From: Hydrocarboniphaga sp.
GTDB lineage: Bacteria > Pseudomonadota > Gammaproteobacteria > Nevskiales > Nevskiaceae
Assembly (NCBI GenBank): GCA_023254435.1
Contig: JALRLM010000447.1
Location: forward strand, 1-37,124
DNA: 37,124 nucleotides
Reading direction: 5' to 3'
Positions 8,758 through 17,053 of the stretch are shown here, in pieces; position 1 is the stretch's first letter; each line of letters begins with the position of its first letter. The notes beneath the pieces were generated by a model, which saw only the letters and a program-made list of their open reading frames with translations, was not told the DNA's origin and ran no database searches. Both the position numbers and the translations under genes were made by a program.

Positions 8758-9546
8758 TCAGGCGAAGCGAAAGCTCACGCTGCCCATGTCCTGAAAGCGC
8801 GCGACGATGCTGTCGCCGCGGGCCACTGCAATGGCCTCGGTGATGCCGCCGGTCATGATGAAGCTGCCGGCCGGCAGCACTTCGTCACGATCGGCCAGGT
8901 GATCGAGCAGCATGAGAATGGCGTTGGCCGGATGGTTGACCACCGCGGCGCTCGCGCCGGTGGCCATGATCTCGCCGTTCTTTTCGATGACGACGCCGAC
9001 CGTGCGCAGATCGAGCTCGCGCGGATCACGCGGACGTCCGCCGGTGACATAGCGCGAGGACGAGCCGTTGTCGGCAGTCACGCTCACCAGGTCGAACTTG
9101 AACTTCTCGTAGCGCGAATCGATGACTTCGACGGCTGGAATCACATAGGCCGTCGCATCGATCACCTGATCGATCGTCAGGCCCTTGCCGGCGAGCGGCT
9201 TGTCGAGCACGAAGGCGATCTCGGCTTCCACGCGCGGATGCACGAGCTCGTCGATGGCGATGGCGCTGTTCTCGGGACGCGCCATGGCATTGCTCAGAAT
9301 GCCGAAGCTCGGCACGTTCACACCCATCTGCTGCATCTTGGCCTTGGACGTGAGCCCGGCCTTGAGCCCGACCATGCGTTCGCCGCGCGCCATCCAGCGC
9401 CGACGCAGCTCGTCCTGCACGCGGTAGGCATCCGCGATGCTCATCTGCGGATGTTCGTCGGTGAGCTTGGCTATCGTGTGCGCTTGGTCCTGCGCCTGCA
9501 GCACGCGCGTCGCCAGATCGAAGATGACCGCATCGGGCAGGCTCAT
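8758..9546 (-). CDS. dmpH: 4-oxalocrotonate decarboxylase (2-oxo-3-hexenedioate decarboxylase)
   Basis: Decarboxylates 2-oxo-3-hexenedioate to 2-hydroxypenta-2,4-dienoate. The product is 262 residues from MSLPDAV. It belongs to the fumarylacetoacetase-like hydratase/decarboxylase family: RVEAEIAFVL gives the acidic metal ligands, and VIDSRYEKFKFDLVSV and IMTGGITEA are typical. Features such as VGLKAGLTSKAKMQQMGV and SRYENFKFD-like residues match DmpH/XylI rather than the hydratase DmpE. The hydratase encoded directly upstream is a paralogue and the two genes overlap by ATGA; in known systems the two enzymes form a complex that protects the unstable dienol. Confidence 0.93.
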   Translation of the reverse strand: MSLPDAVIFDLATRVLQAQDQAHTIAKLTDEHPQMSIADAYRVQDELRRRWMARGERMVGLKAGLTSKAKMQQMGVNVPSFGILSNAMARPENSAIAIDELVHPRVEAEIAFVLDKPLAGKGLTIDQVIDATAYVIPAVEVIDSRYEKFKFDLVSVTADNGSSSRYVTGGRPRDPRELDLRTVGVVIEKNGEIMATGASAAVVNHPANAILMLLDHLADRDEVLPAGSFIMTGGITEAIAVARGDSIVARFQDMGSVSFRFA

Positions 9547-10343
9547 GCGCGGCCTCCGGTGAAATGAATGGCACAGGAACCGAGACCGCCAACGATGCAG
9601 TTGAGCGTATCGCCGGCCACCACGGGCACCAGCGTGGATTGCGAGCCCGATAGAATCACCTCGCCCGCGCGAAACGGAATGCCGAGCGCACCGAGCGTGT
9701 TGGCCAGCCACACCACCGCATTGACCGGCCCGCCTTGCACGGCCGCACCGGCCGCGGTACTGAACAGCTCGCCATTGCGCTCCAGCACCATGCCCGCGAG
9801 GTTCAGGTCGAGCTTGTTCGGTGACATCCGGGTCTTGCCGAGCAGATACACGCCGCAGGAAGCATTGTCGGCCACTGTGTCCTGGATGCGGATCTTCCAG
9901 TCGGTGATGCGCGAATCGACGATCTCGAAGCAGGGCACCACATAGTCGGTGGCGCGCAGCACGTCGGTGGCGGTGATGCCCGGGCCGTTCAGATCATGCT
10001 TGAGCACGAAGGCAATCTCGGCTTCCGCGCGCGGCTGGATCAGATCGGCAAGCGAAACATCCTGCCCTTCCTCGAAGGCCATGGCCGAAGTCAGCTGGCC
10101 GAAGTCAGGCTGCGTGACACCGATCAAGTCCTGCACAGCCTTGCTGGTGACACCGATCTTCTTGCCGACGATGGTCTCGCCGCATGCGAGCCGGCGCGCG
10201 ATCATCTGCGACTGGATGCGGTAGGCATCTTCGACCGTGATGTCGGCTTCGCGCGAGCTCAGTGGTTCAAGCGTGCGCCGCTCGACCAGGGCCTCGTAGA
10301 GTTCGTCGCCGTAGCGACGGATGCTGTCGGAGTTCAGAGCCAT
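9543..10343 (-). CDS. dmpE: 2-oxopent-4-enoate hydratase
   Basis: Adds water to 2-hydroxypenta-2,4-dienoate, giving 4-hydroxy-2-oxovalerate. The product is 266 residues. It closely resembles DmpE/XylJ throughout: GKKIGVTSKAVQ, QPRAEAEIAFVLKHDL with the acidic metal ligands, VDSRITDWKIRIQDTVADN, and VNAVVWLANTLG. It is the paralogue of the next gene (decarboxylase) but carries the hydratase-type GKKIG and ADNASCG segments. It starts 5 bases after the stop of the semialdehyde dehydrogenase and overlaps the decarboxylase start, as expected of a tightly coupled operon. Confidence 0.94.
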   Translation of the reverse strand: MALNSDSIRRYGDELYEALVERRTLEPLSSREADITVEDAYRIQSQMIARRLACGETIVGKKIGVTSKAVQDLIGVTQPDFGQLTSAMAFEEGQDVSLADLIQPRAEAEIAFVLKHDLNGPGITATDVLRATDYVVPCFEIVDSRITDWKIRIQDTVADNASCGVYLLGKTRMSPNKLDLNLAGMVLERNGELFSTAAGAAVQGGPVNAVVWLANTLGALGIPFRAGEVILSGSQSTLVPVVAGDTLNCIVGGLGSCAIHFTGGRA

Positions 10344-10348
10344 GGCGA

Positions 10349-11832
10349 TCAGAGCTTGATGCAGATGTTGCGCAGTTCGGTGTAGAACTCCAGCGAGTGC
10401 ACGCCGCCTTCGCGGCCGATACCGGATTGCTTGGAGCCACCGAAGGGCGTGCGCAGGTCACGCAGGAACCAGGAATTGACCCAGGCGATGCCGACATCGA
10501 TGCGCGCGGCCACCCGATGCGCACGCGACAGATCGCGGGTCCAGATCGCGGTCGACAAGCCATACGGTGTGTCGTTGGCCAGGCGAATCACTTCATCTTC
10601 GCTGTCGAAGGGCGTGATGTGGCAGCAGGGGCCGAAGATTTCTTCGCGGATCACCGTGGCGGTTTCCGGCAGGCCAGTCCAGATCGTCGGCTGCACCCAG
10701 GAACCGTTGGCGAGCGCCCCCGGCTGTCGGGCACGGCGCCGCCGGTGACCACGTTGGCACCTTCGGCGCGCGCCTTCTCGTAGTAAGAAAGCACTTTCTG
10801 CCGATGCTCCTGGCTGATGAGCGGACCGAAAGTCGTCGCGCGATCTTCCGAAGCACCGGGCTTGAGCGCTTCGGCGCCGGCCTTGAGACGGCTCACGAAG
10901 CGATCGAAGATCGGCCGCTCCACGTAGAGCCGCTCGGTGCCCAGGCAGACCTGGCCACAGTTGAGGAACACCGAACGCATGCAGCCTTCGATGGCCGCAT
11001 CCAGATCGCAGTCGGCAAACACCAGACCGGCGTTCTTGCCGCCGAGTTCGAACGACACATCGCGAATGCCATCGGCCCCGGCCTTCATGATGGCCGCGCC
11101 CGTGCGTGTCTCGCCCGTGAAGGTGATGGCCGCCACGCCCGCGTGGCGCGTGAGGAACTCGCCGGCCGAATTCGGACCCAGGCCGTGCACCACATTGTAG
11201 ACGCCCTTGGGTATGCCCACCGCGTTCATGACTTCGCCGAGCAGCGTCGCGGTGCCCGGTGTCTCTTCCGACGGCTTGACGATGACGGTGTTGCCGCAAG
11301 CCAGTGCCGGCGCGACTTTCCAGGTCATCAGCAGCAGCGGCGCGTTCCACGGGCAGATCACGCCGATCACGCCCTTTGGCACGCGAATGGCGTAGTTCAG
11401 CGCCCCGGCACCGTCGGGCGTCGGCGTCTGGAAGGCCTCGGTGGCCACGTTCTTGACCACGTCGGCAAAGATCTTGAAGTTGGCTGCGCCGCGCGGCACG
11501 AAAGCATGTTCCATCATGCTCTTGGGCTGGCCGGTATCGGCCATTTCGGCCGCGACGAAATCATCGAAGCGGCGCGTGATTTCATCTGCCACCTTGTGCA
11601 GCAGCACGGTGCGCTGCTCCACGCTCATCTTGCCCCAGGGGCCGTGCATGGCCTCGCTGGCGGCGCGCACGGCGGCATCCACTTCGGCCTGGCCACCTTC
11701 GTGGATATGGCCGATCAGCGCGTTGTCGGTGGGGCGGCGCTTCTCGAAGCGGCGCCCGCTCTCGCTGGCGATGAACTCGCCACCGATGAAGTGGCGGAAC
11801 TCGCGTGGCGTCGTGGACTGCGCAATGTTCAT
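10349..11832 (-). CDS. dmpC: 2-hydroxymuconic semialdehyde dehydrogenase (interrupted by a -1 frameshift)
   Basis: An aldehyde dehydrogenase oxidising 2-hydroxymuconic semialdehyde to 2-hydroxymuconate. The first part, from MNIAQSTT, carries the ALDH residues N163 (CPWN), K186 (VKPSE), E262 (FELGGKN) and C296 (NCGQVC). The reading frame breaks at about residue 370 in the five-base C run at 10717-10721 (GGGGG on the coding strand). The remainder (ALANGSWVQPTIW to YTELRNICIKL) continues in another frame to 10349 and matches the DmpC/XylG C-terminus. Adding one G restores a continuous 493-residue protein. Because this is the only visible route out of the semialdehyde, a sequencing or assembly error is likelier than a true null, but that is inference. 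A good ribosome site (AGGAG) precedes the ATG. Confidence 0.88.
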
Positions 11833-12269
11833 GTCGTTTCTCCTGTGATCGCTGCGACGCCGGCCTGCGCGCAGGCCGCGTCCTGTGATTCGCTACCGCC
11901 CGATACGCCAATGGCGCCGATCAATTCACCATCGATGCGCAGCGGCAGGCCACCGCGAATCAGGCTGAAGTCCGGGTGCTGCATCAGTCCTTCGCGCACG
12001 CGGCGGTCCTCGTGCGCAAGAATCTGTTCGGCCAGCTCGGGCTCGATGCCCAGGCCCGCCGCGCTGCGTGCCTTCCTGCACGCCATGTCGATCGAAACCA
12101 GAAACGCGCCGGGCATGCGCACGAAACCGGCGAGACGGCCCGCCGTATCGACGACGGCGACGTTGACGCGAATGCCAATGCTCTGGGCCTGTCCAACGGC
12201 CGCAGCGAGCACTCGCAGCGCCGCGTCATGCGTGATGACGGCCTCACGCACGAATGCAGCACCGCTCAC
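11829..12269 (-). CDS. GlcG/HbpS-family (DUF336) protein
   Basis: A protein of 146 residues from a GTG at 12269 that overlaps the ferredoxin stop (GTGA). Family hallmarks are AVVDTAGRLAGFVRMPGA, the central ACRKARSAA helix, and the glycine-rich end IRGGLPLRIDGELIGAIGVSGG. HbpS-type relatives bind haem or sense oxidative stress; others sit in aromatic or diol catabolic operons without a proven role. Its place between the XylT-like ferredoxin and the semialdehyde dehydrogenase suggests an accessory job in the lower pathway, but the function is unknown. Its stop overlaps the dehydrogenase start by ATGA. Confidence 0.8.
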   Translation of the reverse strand: MSGAAFVREAVITHDAALRVLAAAVGQAQSIGIRVNVAVVDTAGRLAGFVRMPGAFLVSIDMACRKARSAAGLGIEPELAEQILAHEDRRVREGLMQHPDFSLIRGGLPLRIDGELIGAIGVSGGSESQDAACAQAGVAAITGETT

Positions 12270-12589
12270 CGCAGCGCTCCGTCACGCTTGCCCGCCACTG
12301 CCGACACCAGCCGGCCGACCGCGCGCAGACGCAGATCGCTGCGCGGATACAACCGGCAGGCCAGCGAGTAACCCTGGCGCTGCGCTTCGGCATCGACCTG
12401 CGCTTGACTCATGGTGCCTGCCTCCCATTCACCTTCGACGATCTGCACGCGACAAACGCCGCAACCGCCACTGCGACAACCCACCTTCAGGGATTGGCAG
12501 CCCGATGCCAGCATGGCGCTCAGCACGGCCTGATCCTGATCGCAGACGAAGCTATGACTGCCCTCGTCGATCGTGACGCGAAAGCGCAT
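12266..12589 (-). CDS. dmpQ: XylT/DmpQ-like [2Fe-2S] ferredoxin
   Basis: A plant-type ferredoxin of 107 residues with cluster cysteines C38-x4-C43-x2-C46 and C78 (VGCRSGGCGVCRV and SLACR). XylT-type ferredoxins re-reduce the active-site iron of catechol 2,3-dioxygenase after oxidative inactivation. In classic operons the gene lies directly before the dioxygenase; here the dioxygenase lies 9 kb away, at 21638-22570, and this ferredoxin heads the lower-pathway operon instead. A GGAGGAGGT-like Shine-Dalgarno sequence precedes the start. The promoter region at 12590-12751 is shared with the divergent LysR gene. Confidence 0.85.
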   Translation of the reverse strand: MRFRVTIDEGSHSFVCDQDQAVLSAMLASGCQSLKVGCRSGGCGVCRVQIVEGEWEAGTMSQAQVDAEAQRQGYSLACRLYPRSDLRLRAVGRLVSAVAGKRDGALR

Positions 12590-12658
12590 GCTGCGACCTC
12601 CTCCTGCTCATGCTCGTCGCGCGCCTGAACCGCAGCGCTGTCGGTGTTCATGCTGCTG

Positions 12659-12725
12659 ACAGTACGACTCGCCACCGATACGGTCTAATACCTTTAATCC
12701 GAACTTTCGATACCGGTGCAGTATC
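12659..12725 (-). promoter_or_regulatory. LysR-type operator and promoter of the lower meta-pathway operon
   Basis: Between the divergent LysR and ferredoxin genes lies GATAC-N7-GTATC (12709-12725), a textbook LysR recognition site (ATAC-N7-GTAT). A second element ATACGGTCTAATACC lies at 12678-12692, 32 bp from the first and overlapping a -35-like TTAGAC (12683-12688, minus strand), with a -10-like TACTGT after an 18-bp spacer (12659-12664). Recognition site distal and activation site against the -35 is the layout of LysR-activated promoters. The same arrangement recurs at 29543-29608. The core boxes are only moderate matches, as expected of an activator-dependent promoter. Confidence 0.7.
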
Positions 12726-12751
12726 ATCAAGACCTGCCCTCGAGAACGCCG

Positions 12752-13663
12752 ATGAATCTCAACGCCATCGAAATCCGTCACCTGCGCTATTTCGTCGTGA
12801 TTGCCGAGAGCCGCAGCTTTCGCGCGGCCTCCGAGCGCCTGCACATTTCGCAGCCGCCGCTCACGCGACAGGTACAGCAGCTCGAAGAACTGCTCGGCAC
12901 GCAGCTGTTCGTGCGCCAGCCGCGCGGCATCGACCTGACGCCGGCCGGCCGCATCTTCTACGAAGACGCGCGCAACATCCTCACGCTCACCGAGCAGGCC
13001 ATCGACCGCATGCGCCTTGCCGGACGTGGCGAACTCGGACGCCTCGACGTGAGCGTGTTCGGCTCGGCCGCGCTCGACGTGGTGCCGCGCATCATCCAGA
13101 GCTTTCGCAAGCAGTACCCACAGGTGCAGATCGTGCTGCACAACCTCGATCGCGCCGGGCAGATCAAGGCGCTGCAGGAACGCCGGCTCACGGTGGGCTT
13201 CAACCGCTTTTTCGGCGAGGAGATCGATCTCGAATGGGAGTCGATCCTGACCGAGCGTCTGCACGTAGCGGTACCGGCGGCGCATCCGTTCGCCGAGCGC
13301 AGCAACGTGGCGCTCTCCGAGTTGCAGGGACAACCGCTGGTGCTGTATCCGCGCAATCCGCGTGGAGGCTTCATCGATCACCTGCAGCGCCTGTTCTTCG
13401 ACCACGAACTCACACCGACGATCGTGCAGGAGGTCGACGACGTGGTGACCGCGGTCGCCCTCGTCTCCGCGGGCGCCGGCATCAGCATCGTCGTCGACTC
13501 GGCCTGCAACCTGAGCCTGCCCGGCGTGGTCTACGTGCCGCTGCGCGAGAAGGACCGTGCGAGCATCCAGCTGTGCATGATCCATCGCTCGGACGACGAG
13601 TCGCCGCTGCTCAAGGCTTTTCTCGCCGTCGCAAGAGACCAGAAGCGCGCGCGGAAACGCTAA
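12752..13663 (+). CDS. LysR-family transcriptional regulator (CatR/BenM-like)
   Basis: A protein of 303 residues from the ATG at 12752. The N-terminal winged helix-turn-helix is clear: IRHLRYFVVIAESRSFRAAS followed by LHISQPPLTRQVQQLEELLG, then LFVRQPRGIDLTPAG. The C-terminal effector domain (from about residue 90) has the periplasmic-binding fold pattern seen in CatR/BenM/CbnR regulators of aromatic catabolism. It is divergent from the lower-pathway operon with an ATAC-N7-GTAT site between them, so it probably activates that operon and controls itself. The effector is likely a pathway intermediate, but this cannot be read from sequence. It converges on the phenol hydroxylase reductase gene with 7 bases between stops. 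Confidence 0.92.
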   Translation: MNLNAIEIRHLRYFVVIAESRSFRAASERLHISQPPLTRQVQQLEELLGTQLFVRQPRGIDLTPAGRIFYEDARNILTLTEQAIDRMRLAGRGELGRLDVSVFGSAALDVVPRIIQSFRKQYPQVQIVLHNLDRAGQIKALQERRLTVGFNRFFGEEIDLEWESILTERLHVAVPAAHPFAERSNVALSELQGQPLVLYPRNPRGGFIDHLQRLFFDHELTPTIVQEVDDVVTAVALVSAGAGISIVVDSACNLSLPGVVYVPLREKDRASIQLCMIHRSDDESPLLKAFLAVARDQKRARKR

Positions 13664-13670
13664 GTGCGCC

Positions 13671-14732
13671 TCAGATGTTGCGGAACAGGGGGCTCTTGGC
13701 CTGCTGCGCATCGGCGGCCGAGATGAACTTCTCGTTGTAGATGTCGCGCTCGTAAAGGCGGCCTTGCATCAGCGCGGTGATGCAGGCGTCGATCATCAGC
13801 GGAGGACCGCACAAGTACGCTTTGTGCCCGCGAAAGTCACCGTCGAAGCAAGCCCGCGCGGCCTCGTGAACGAAGCCACGATAGCCTTCCCAGTCGCTGC
13901 CTTCGGGCTCGTGCGACAGCGCCGGAACGTAGCGGAAGTTCGGATACCGCCCGGCGAGTTCCAGAAACTGCTCGTGGTAGTAGAGCTCGTTACGCGAGCG
14001 CTGGCCGTAGACCAGCGTGATCGGCTGTTGGCTATTACCTTCGAGCAGATCGACGATCATGCTGCGCGGGCTCGAAAGACCCGAGCCACCCGCCATGAAC
14101 AGCATCGGCTGCCGAGCCGACTTGCGCACGAAGAAGCGGCCATAGGGACCGGCGACCGAGAGCCTCTGCCCGGCGCCGAGTGACTCATGGATCCAGCCGG
14201 TGCCCGCACCACCCGGCACAATGCGGATATTGAGTTCCACTTCGTTGCCGGACGAGGGCGGATTGGCGAGCGAAAACGCACGCGTGATGGTTCCGCCCGG
14301 AACCGGAATGCTCAGGTTCACGTACTGTCCGGCCTGGAAATGCATCGGCTCATCGAGCCGGATGAAGACCGCCTTGATCGTCGGCGTCAGCGATTCGACG
14401 CGTGTCACCGTGCCTTCGAAGTCCCGCACCGGAATCACTTCGGCATCGGGCTCCTCATCGATGTCGGCTTCGATGACGACGTCCGATTGCGGGCGAGCGC
14501 AGCAGGCCAGGGTCTTGCCCTCCTCGCGCTCGAAATCCATCAGTGCAAACGGAGACGCCTCGCCATGATCGACCTCGCCTTCGCGCACCTGCACCTTGCA
14601 GGTCGCGCACAAGCCGTGGCAACAGGCATGCGGCAACCATATGCCGGCACGTAAGGCGGCATCGAGTATGGTCTGCTCGTCCTCGATCTCCAGCGTCTGC
14701 CCGAGCGGTTCGATCGTCAGTTGATAGCTCAT
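13671..14732 (-). CDS. dmpP: Phenol hydroxylase reductase component P5
   Basis: Passes electrons from NADH through FAD and a [2Fe-2S] cluster to the di-iron hydroxylase. The product is 353 residues. The order is: N-terminal plant-type ferredoxin domain with C37-x4-C42-x2-C45 and C77; FAD domain with RAFS (R151-S154); NAD domain with GGSGLS (215-220) and the CGPP motif (308-311). Length and order match DmpP/TomA5. It is the last gene of the hydroxylase operon; its ATG lies 2 bases after the dmpO stop, so translation is probably coupled. It ends 7 bases from the convergent LysR gene, with no obvious terminator in between. Confidence 0.95.
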   Translation of the reverse strand: MSYQLTIEPLGQTLEIEDEQTILDAALRAGIWLPHACCHGLCATCKVQVREGEVDHGEASPFALMDFEREEGKTLACCARPQSDVVIEADIDEEPDAEVIPVRDFEGTVTRVESLTPTIKAVFIRLDEPMHFQAGQYVNLSIPVPGGTITRAFSLANPPSSGNEVELNIRIVPGGAGTGWIHESLGAGQRLSVAGPYGRFFVRKSARQPMLFMAGGSGLSSPRSMIVDLLEGNSQQPITLVYGQRSRNELYYHEQFLELAGRYPNFRYVPALSHEPEGSDWEGYRGFVHEAARACFDGDFRGHKAYLCGPPLMIDACITALMQGRLYERDIYNEKFISAADAQQAKSPLFRNI

Positions 14733-14734
14733 CG

Positions 14735-15094
14735 TCAGCCGGCCCCGTTGTGACCGTCGAGGCCCGGCGTGCGGAAGCGGATCTGCTCCTTGTGCCGTAG
14801 TCCGTGATCGGCGAGCGAGCGCCCGGGCTCGGGCACGAAAGCTCCGCTCGCCGTCGACCACTGCACCGCGCTCCAGTCGATCCTGGCGAAATCCGGATGC
14901 GAGCCGTAGATGCCCGGCAGCACCTTTTCGATCAGCGCCCCGAACGGCATCTGCGGAGGCACCGGGATGCACATTGGAAAACCGAACATGATGTGCTTGT
15001 CCCAGCTGATGTTGAGCAGCTGCTGGCCGTGGAATTTTTCCACTCCATCTTTGTAGTCGCCGTGATAACCCGGCTTGATCGCCTTGACTGGCAT
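14735..15094 (-). CDS. dmpO: Phenol hydroxylase small (gamma) subunit P4
   Basis: The gamma subunit of the (alpha-beta-gamma)2 hydroxylase. The product is 119 residues starting MPVKAIKPGYHGDY; the segments KDGVEKFHGQQLLNISWDKHIM and MCIPVPPQMPFG are typical of the DmpO/TouB-like family. It has no cofactor motif of its own, consistent with a structural role. It lies 29 bases downstream of the large-subunit gene and immediately before the reductase gene. AGGAG precedes its ATG. Confidence 0.93.
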   Translation of the reverse strand: MPVKAIKPGYHGDYKDGVEKFHGQQLLNISWDKHIMFGFPMCIPVPPQMPFGALIEKVLPGIYGSHPDFARIDWSAVQWSTASGAFVPEPGRSLADHGLRHKEQIRFRTPGLDGHNGAG

Positions 15095-15123
15095 CGTTTT
15101 TCTCCTCGTCTGGGCTGGTGTTT

Positions 15124-16722
15124 TCAGGTGGTCTTGCGAACGGCGTCGGTGATCGCGCCTTCGTGCATGTTGGCCGGACGCGCGGTCCAGCTTTCCCAGC
15201 GCTGGGCATCGACGTGATCGCGCATCGAGCCGCCGTCGACGCCAGGCTTGATGCCCATGTAGTCCAGCGCGGCCGCCATCGGATTGAAATCCGCTGCGCT
15301 CGGGTCGACACCTTCCTTGAAGCAATTGCCCTGATAGATCTGATGCACCGGCATCCAGGCGTGCACATACTTCTCGGGTTCGTCGTGGAAGATGTCGCTG
15401 CAACCGTCCGAGCAGAAGTGGAAGATCTCGCCCTGATACTCGCCCTGGCGATGCACGAACTCGCTCGCATCGTCCGGCTCGGTATACAGACATGGCCACT
15501 GGCAGACCTGGCAAAGCTTGGGCAGCGTGCTGCTGCGGAACGGCGTGCCCTTGTCTTCGAGCTCGCGCCAGTACTCGAAGCGCGGACGGTAGTAGCGATC
15601 GAAGGTCTCCGGGTACTTCTCGGAGAACCAGTCCATCTCCTCCTTCGACGGCAACCAGATCGGAAAGCCGAGCGCATCGCGCACGGTGTAGAACACGCTC
15701 CACATTTCGTGGCTGACGCGATGCTTTTCCTTGACCGTGACATCGGCGTACTTCGGCGGCTTGATGCCGTAGCGCGCAAGGTCGGAAAACAGCGCTCCGC
15801 CGTTCTCCTCGTAGTAGATGGTCCAGGCTTCGGACCAGGACATCACACGCTTGGGCAGCATGTAGTCCATCATCGTCGCGAGCAGAGCCAGCAGGCGGTA
15901 GCCGCGCCAGAACCACTTGTCGATCCACTTCTGCACGAGCGGAACATTGGCCGGATCCTGTTCGAGCAGGAACTTGATGACCTCGATGCCGAGCGTCATG
16001 TGGCGCGCTTCGTCGGACTGTGCCGAGAAGCCGAACGAGACCGTCGACATGTCGCCGTTGAACGCCGCACCGGACATCCAGGGCATGAAGGCGAGATTGG
16101 TCAGCACGTACTCGAAGGCGAACGAGATCGCGACGATGAATTCGAACGGACCGCTGGCGACCGCGTCCTCGAAAAAGGACTTCGGAATCGACAGATACCA
16201 GACGCGATCGAACTGGTGCGGAAACTCCGCCATGCCTTCGAAGTAACGGTTGTAATGGCTGATCGCGTGAATCTGCGTGGTGGCATGACGCAGTTCATCG
16301 ATGGCCTGCATCTGCGCCGCGATACGCGGGCCGACACCCGGAAGTTCGCGGCCCAGGATGTTGAATCCGCGATGCGAGGCGTATTCGAGCCCGACGATGC
16401 CGTTCAGGAACACCTTGAGCGCCTGCACGTAGCGCACATCGGTCACGTTGAACTGGCCGTTGTTCTGCTGGAAGGCGTCGATGATGGCGTAGAGCTTGCG
16501 CTCCTTCTCACCCTGATATTTCCAGTACGCATCCATCGTCAGACGAAACGGGTCTTCCCACTTGTCCCAGTCGTGAATCTTGACGCCCTCGAAATCGACC
16601 GTGCGGAAGATGTCTTCCTTTTTCTGGTAGCTCGGCTCCCAACCGAGGCCACGCGTCAGCAGCGCGTAGTTTTCCTTGAGGTTGAGCTTCTTGGCGGGCT
16701 TGCGGTCACCATCGGCGGCCAT
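15124..16722 (-). CDS. dmpN: Phenol hydroxylase large (alpha) subunit P3
   Basis: The catalytic subunit: it hydroxylates phenol to catechol with O2 at a carboxylate-bridged di-iron site. The product is 532 residues from the ATG at 16722, preceded by AGGAG. Iron ligands are E113 (GLEYASH), E143 and H146 (DELRH), E204 (FAFEYVL), E238 and H241 (SDEARH), the complete two-fold E-xx-H set of bacterial multicomponent monooxygenases. The C-terminus has a cysteine-rich YHS-like segment (CQVCQWPC and FHFCSDGCSDIF) as in DmpN, where it binds zinc. It lies in the operon between dmpM and dmpO. The in-frame codon at 16776 would add 18 residues that overlap dmpM and is unlikely to be the start. Confidence 0.97.
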   Translation of the reverse strand: MAADGDRKPAKKLNLKENYALLTRGLGWEPSYQKKEDIFRTVDFEGVKIHDWDKWEDPFRLTMDAYWKYQGEKERKLYAIIDAFQQNNGQFNVTDVRYVQALKVFLNGIVGLEYASHRGFNILGRELPGVGPRIAAQMQAIDELRHATTQIHAISHYNRYFEGMAEFPHQFDRVWYLSIPKSFFEDAVASGPFEFIVAISFAFEYVLTNLAFMPWMSGAAFNGDMSTVSFGFSAQSDEARHMTLGIEVIKFLLEQDPANVPLVQKWIDKWFWRGYRLLALLATMMDYMLPKRVMSWSEAWTIYYEENGGALFSDLARYGIKPPKYADVTVKEKHRVSHEMWSVFYTVRDALGFPIWLPSKEEMDWFSEKYPETFDRYYRPRFEYWRELEDKGTPFRSSTLPKLCQVCQWPCLYTEPDDASEFVHRQGEYQGEIFHFCSDGCSDIFHDEPEKYVHAWMPVHQIYQGNCFKEGVDPSAADFNPMAAALDYMGIKPGVDGGSMRDHVDAQRWESWTARPANMHEGAITDAVRKTT

Positions 16723-16760
16723 CGGGTTCTCCTGATCGGTACGGTTGGAGAGAAATCCGC

Positions 16761-17045
16761 TTACGCGGTCTTCCACTCGAGAATGAATTCGTCTTCGGAT
16801 TCGTCGACCTCGCCCGCGAGCGAGATCAGGTTGATCTGCATCTCGCGCAGGTCGAAGCTGCGGCCCATGCGCTCCTCGATCGACTCGCGGCGAATCACCA
16901 GACGCCCCGGGCAGTCGATCTTGACCATCGCCGGATACTCATTGACCTGTGCATTCGGGTTGTCTTCGTGGATCGCATCGATGATCGCGAGCGTGTCGTT
17001 GTTGGCCTGCAGGGCGATGAAGACCGGTTGTGCGGATCGGCTCAT
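16761..17045 (-). CDS. dmpM: Phenol hydroxylase regulatory (effector) protein P2
   Basis: A small cofactor-free activator of 94 residues that binds the hydroxylase and tunes the di-iron site. Typical segments are VFIALQANNDTLAIIDAI, MVKIDCPGRLVIRRESIEE and the acidic tail ESEDEFILEWKTA. Length and position between dmpL and dmpN match known operons. Its start lies 8 bases after the dmpL stop, so the two are probably translationally coupled. Confidence 0.94.
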   Translation of the reverse strand: MSRSAQPVFIALQANNDTLAIIDAIHEDNPNAQVNEYPAMVKIDCPGRLVIRRESIEERMGRSFDLREMQINLISLAGEVDESEDEFILEWKTA

Positions 17046-17053
17046 GGCGGGCC

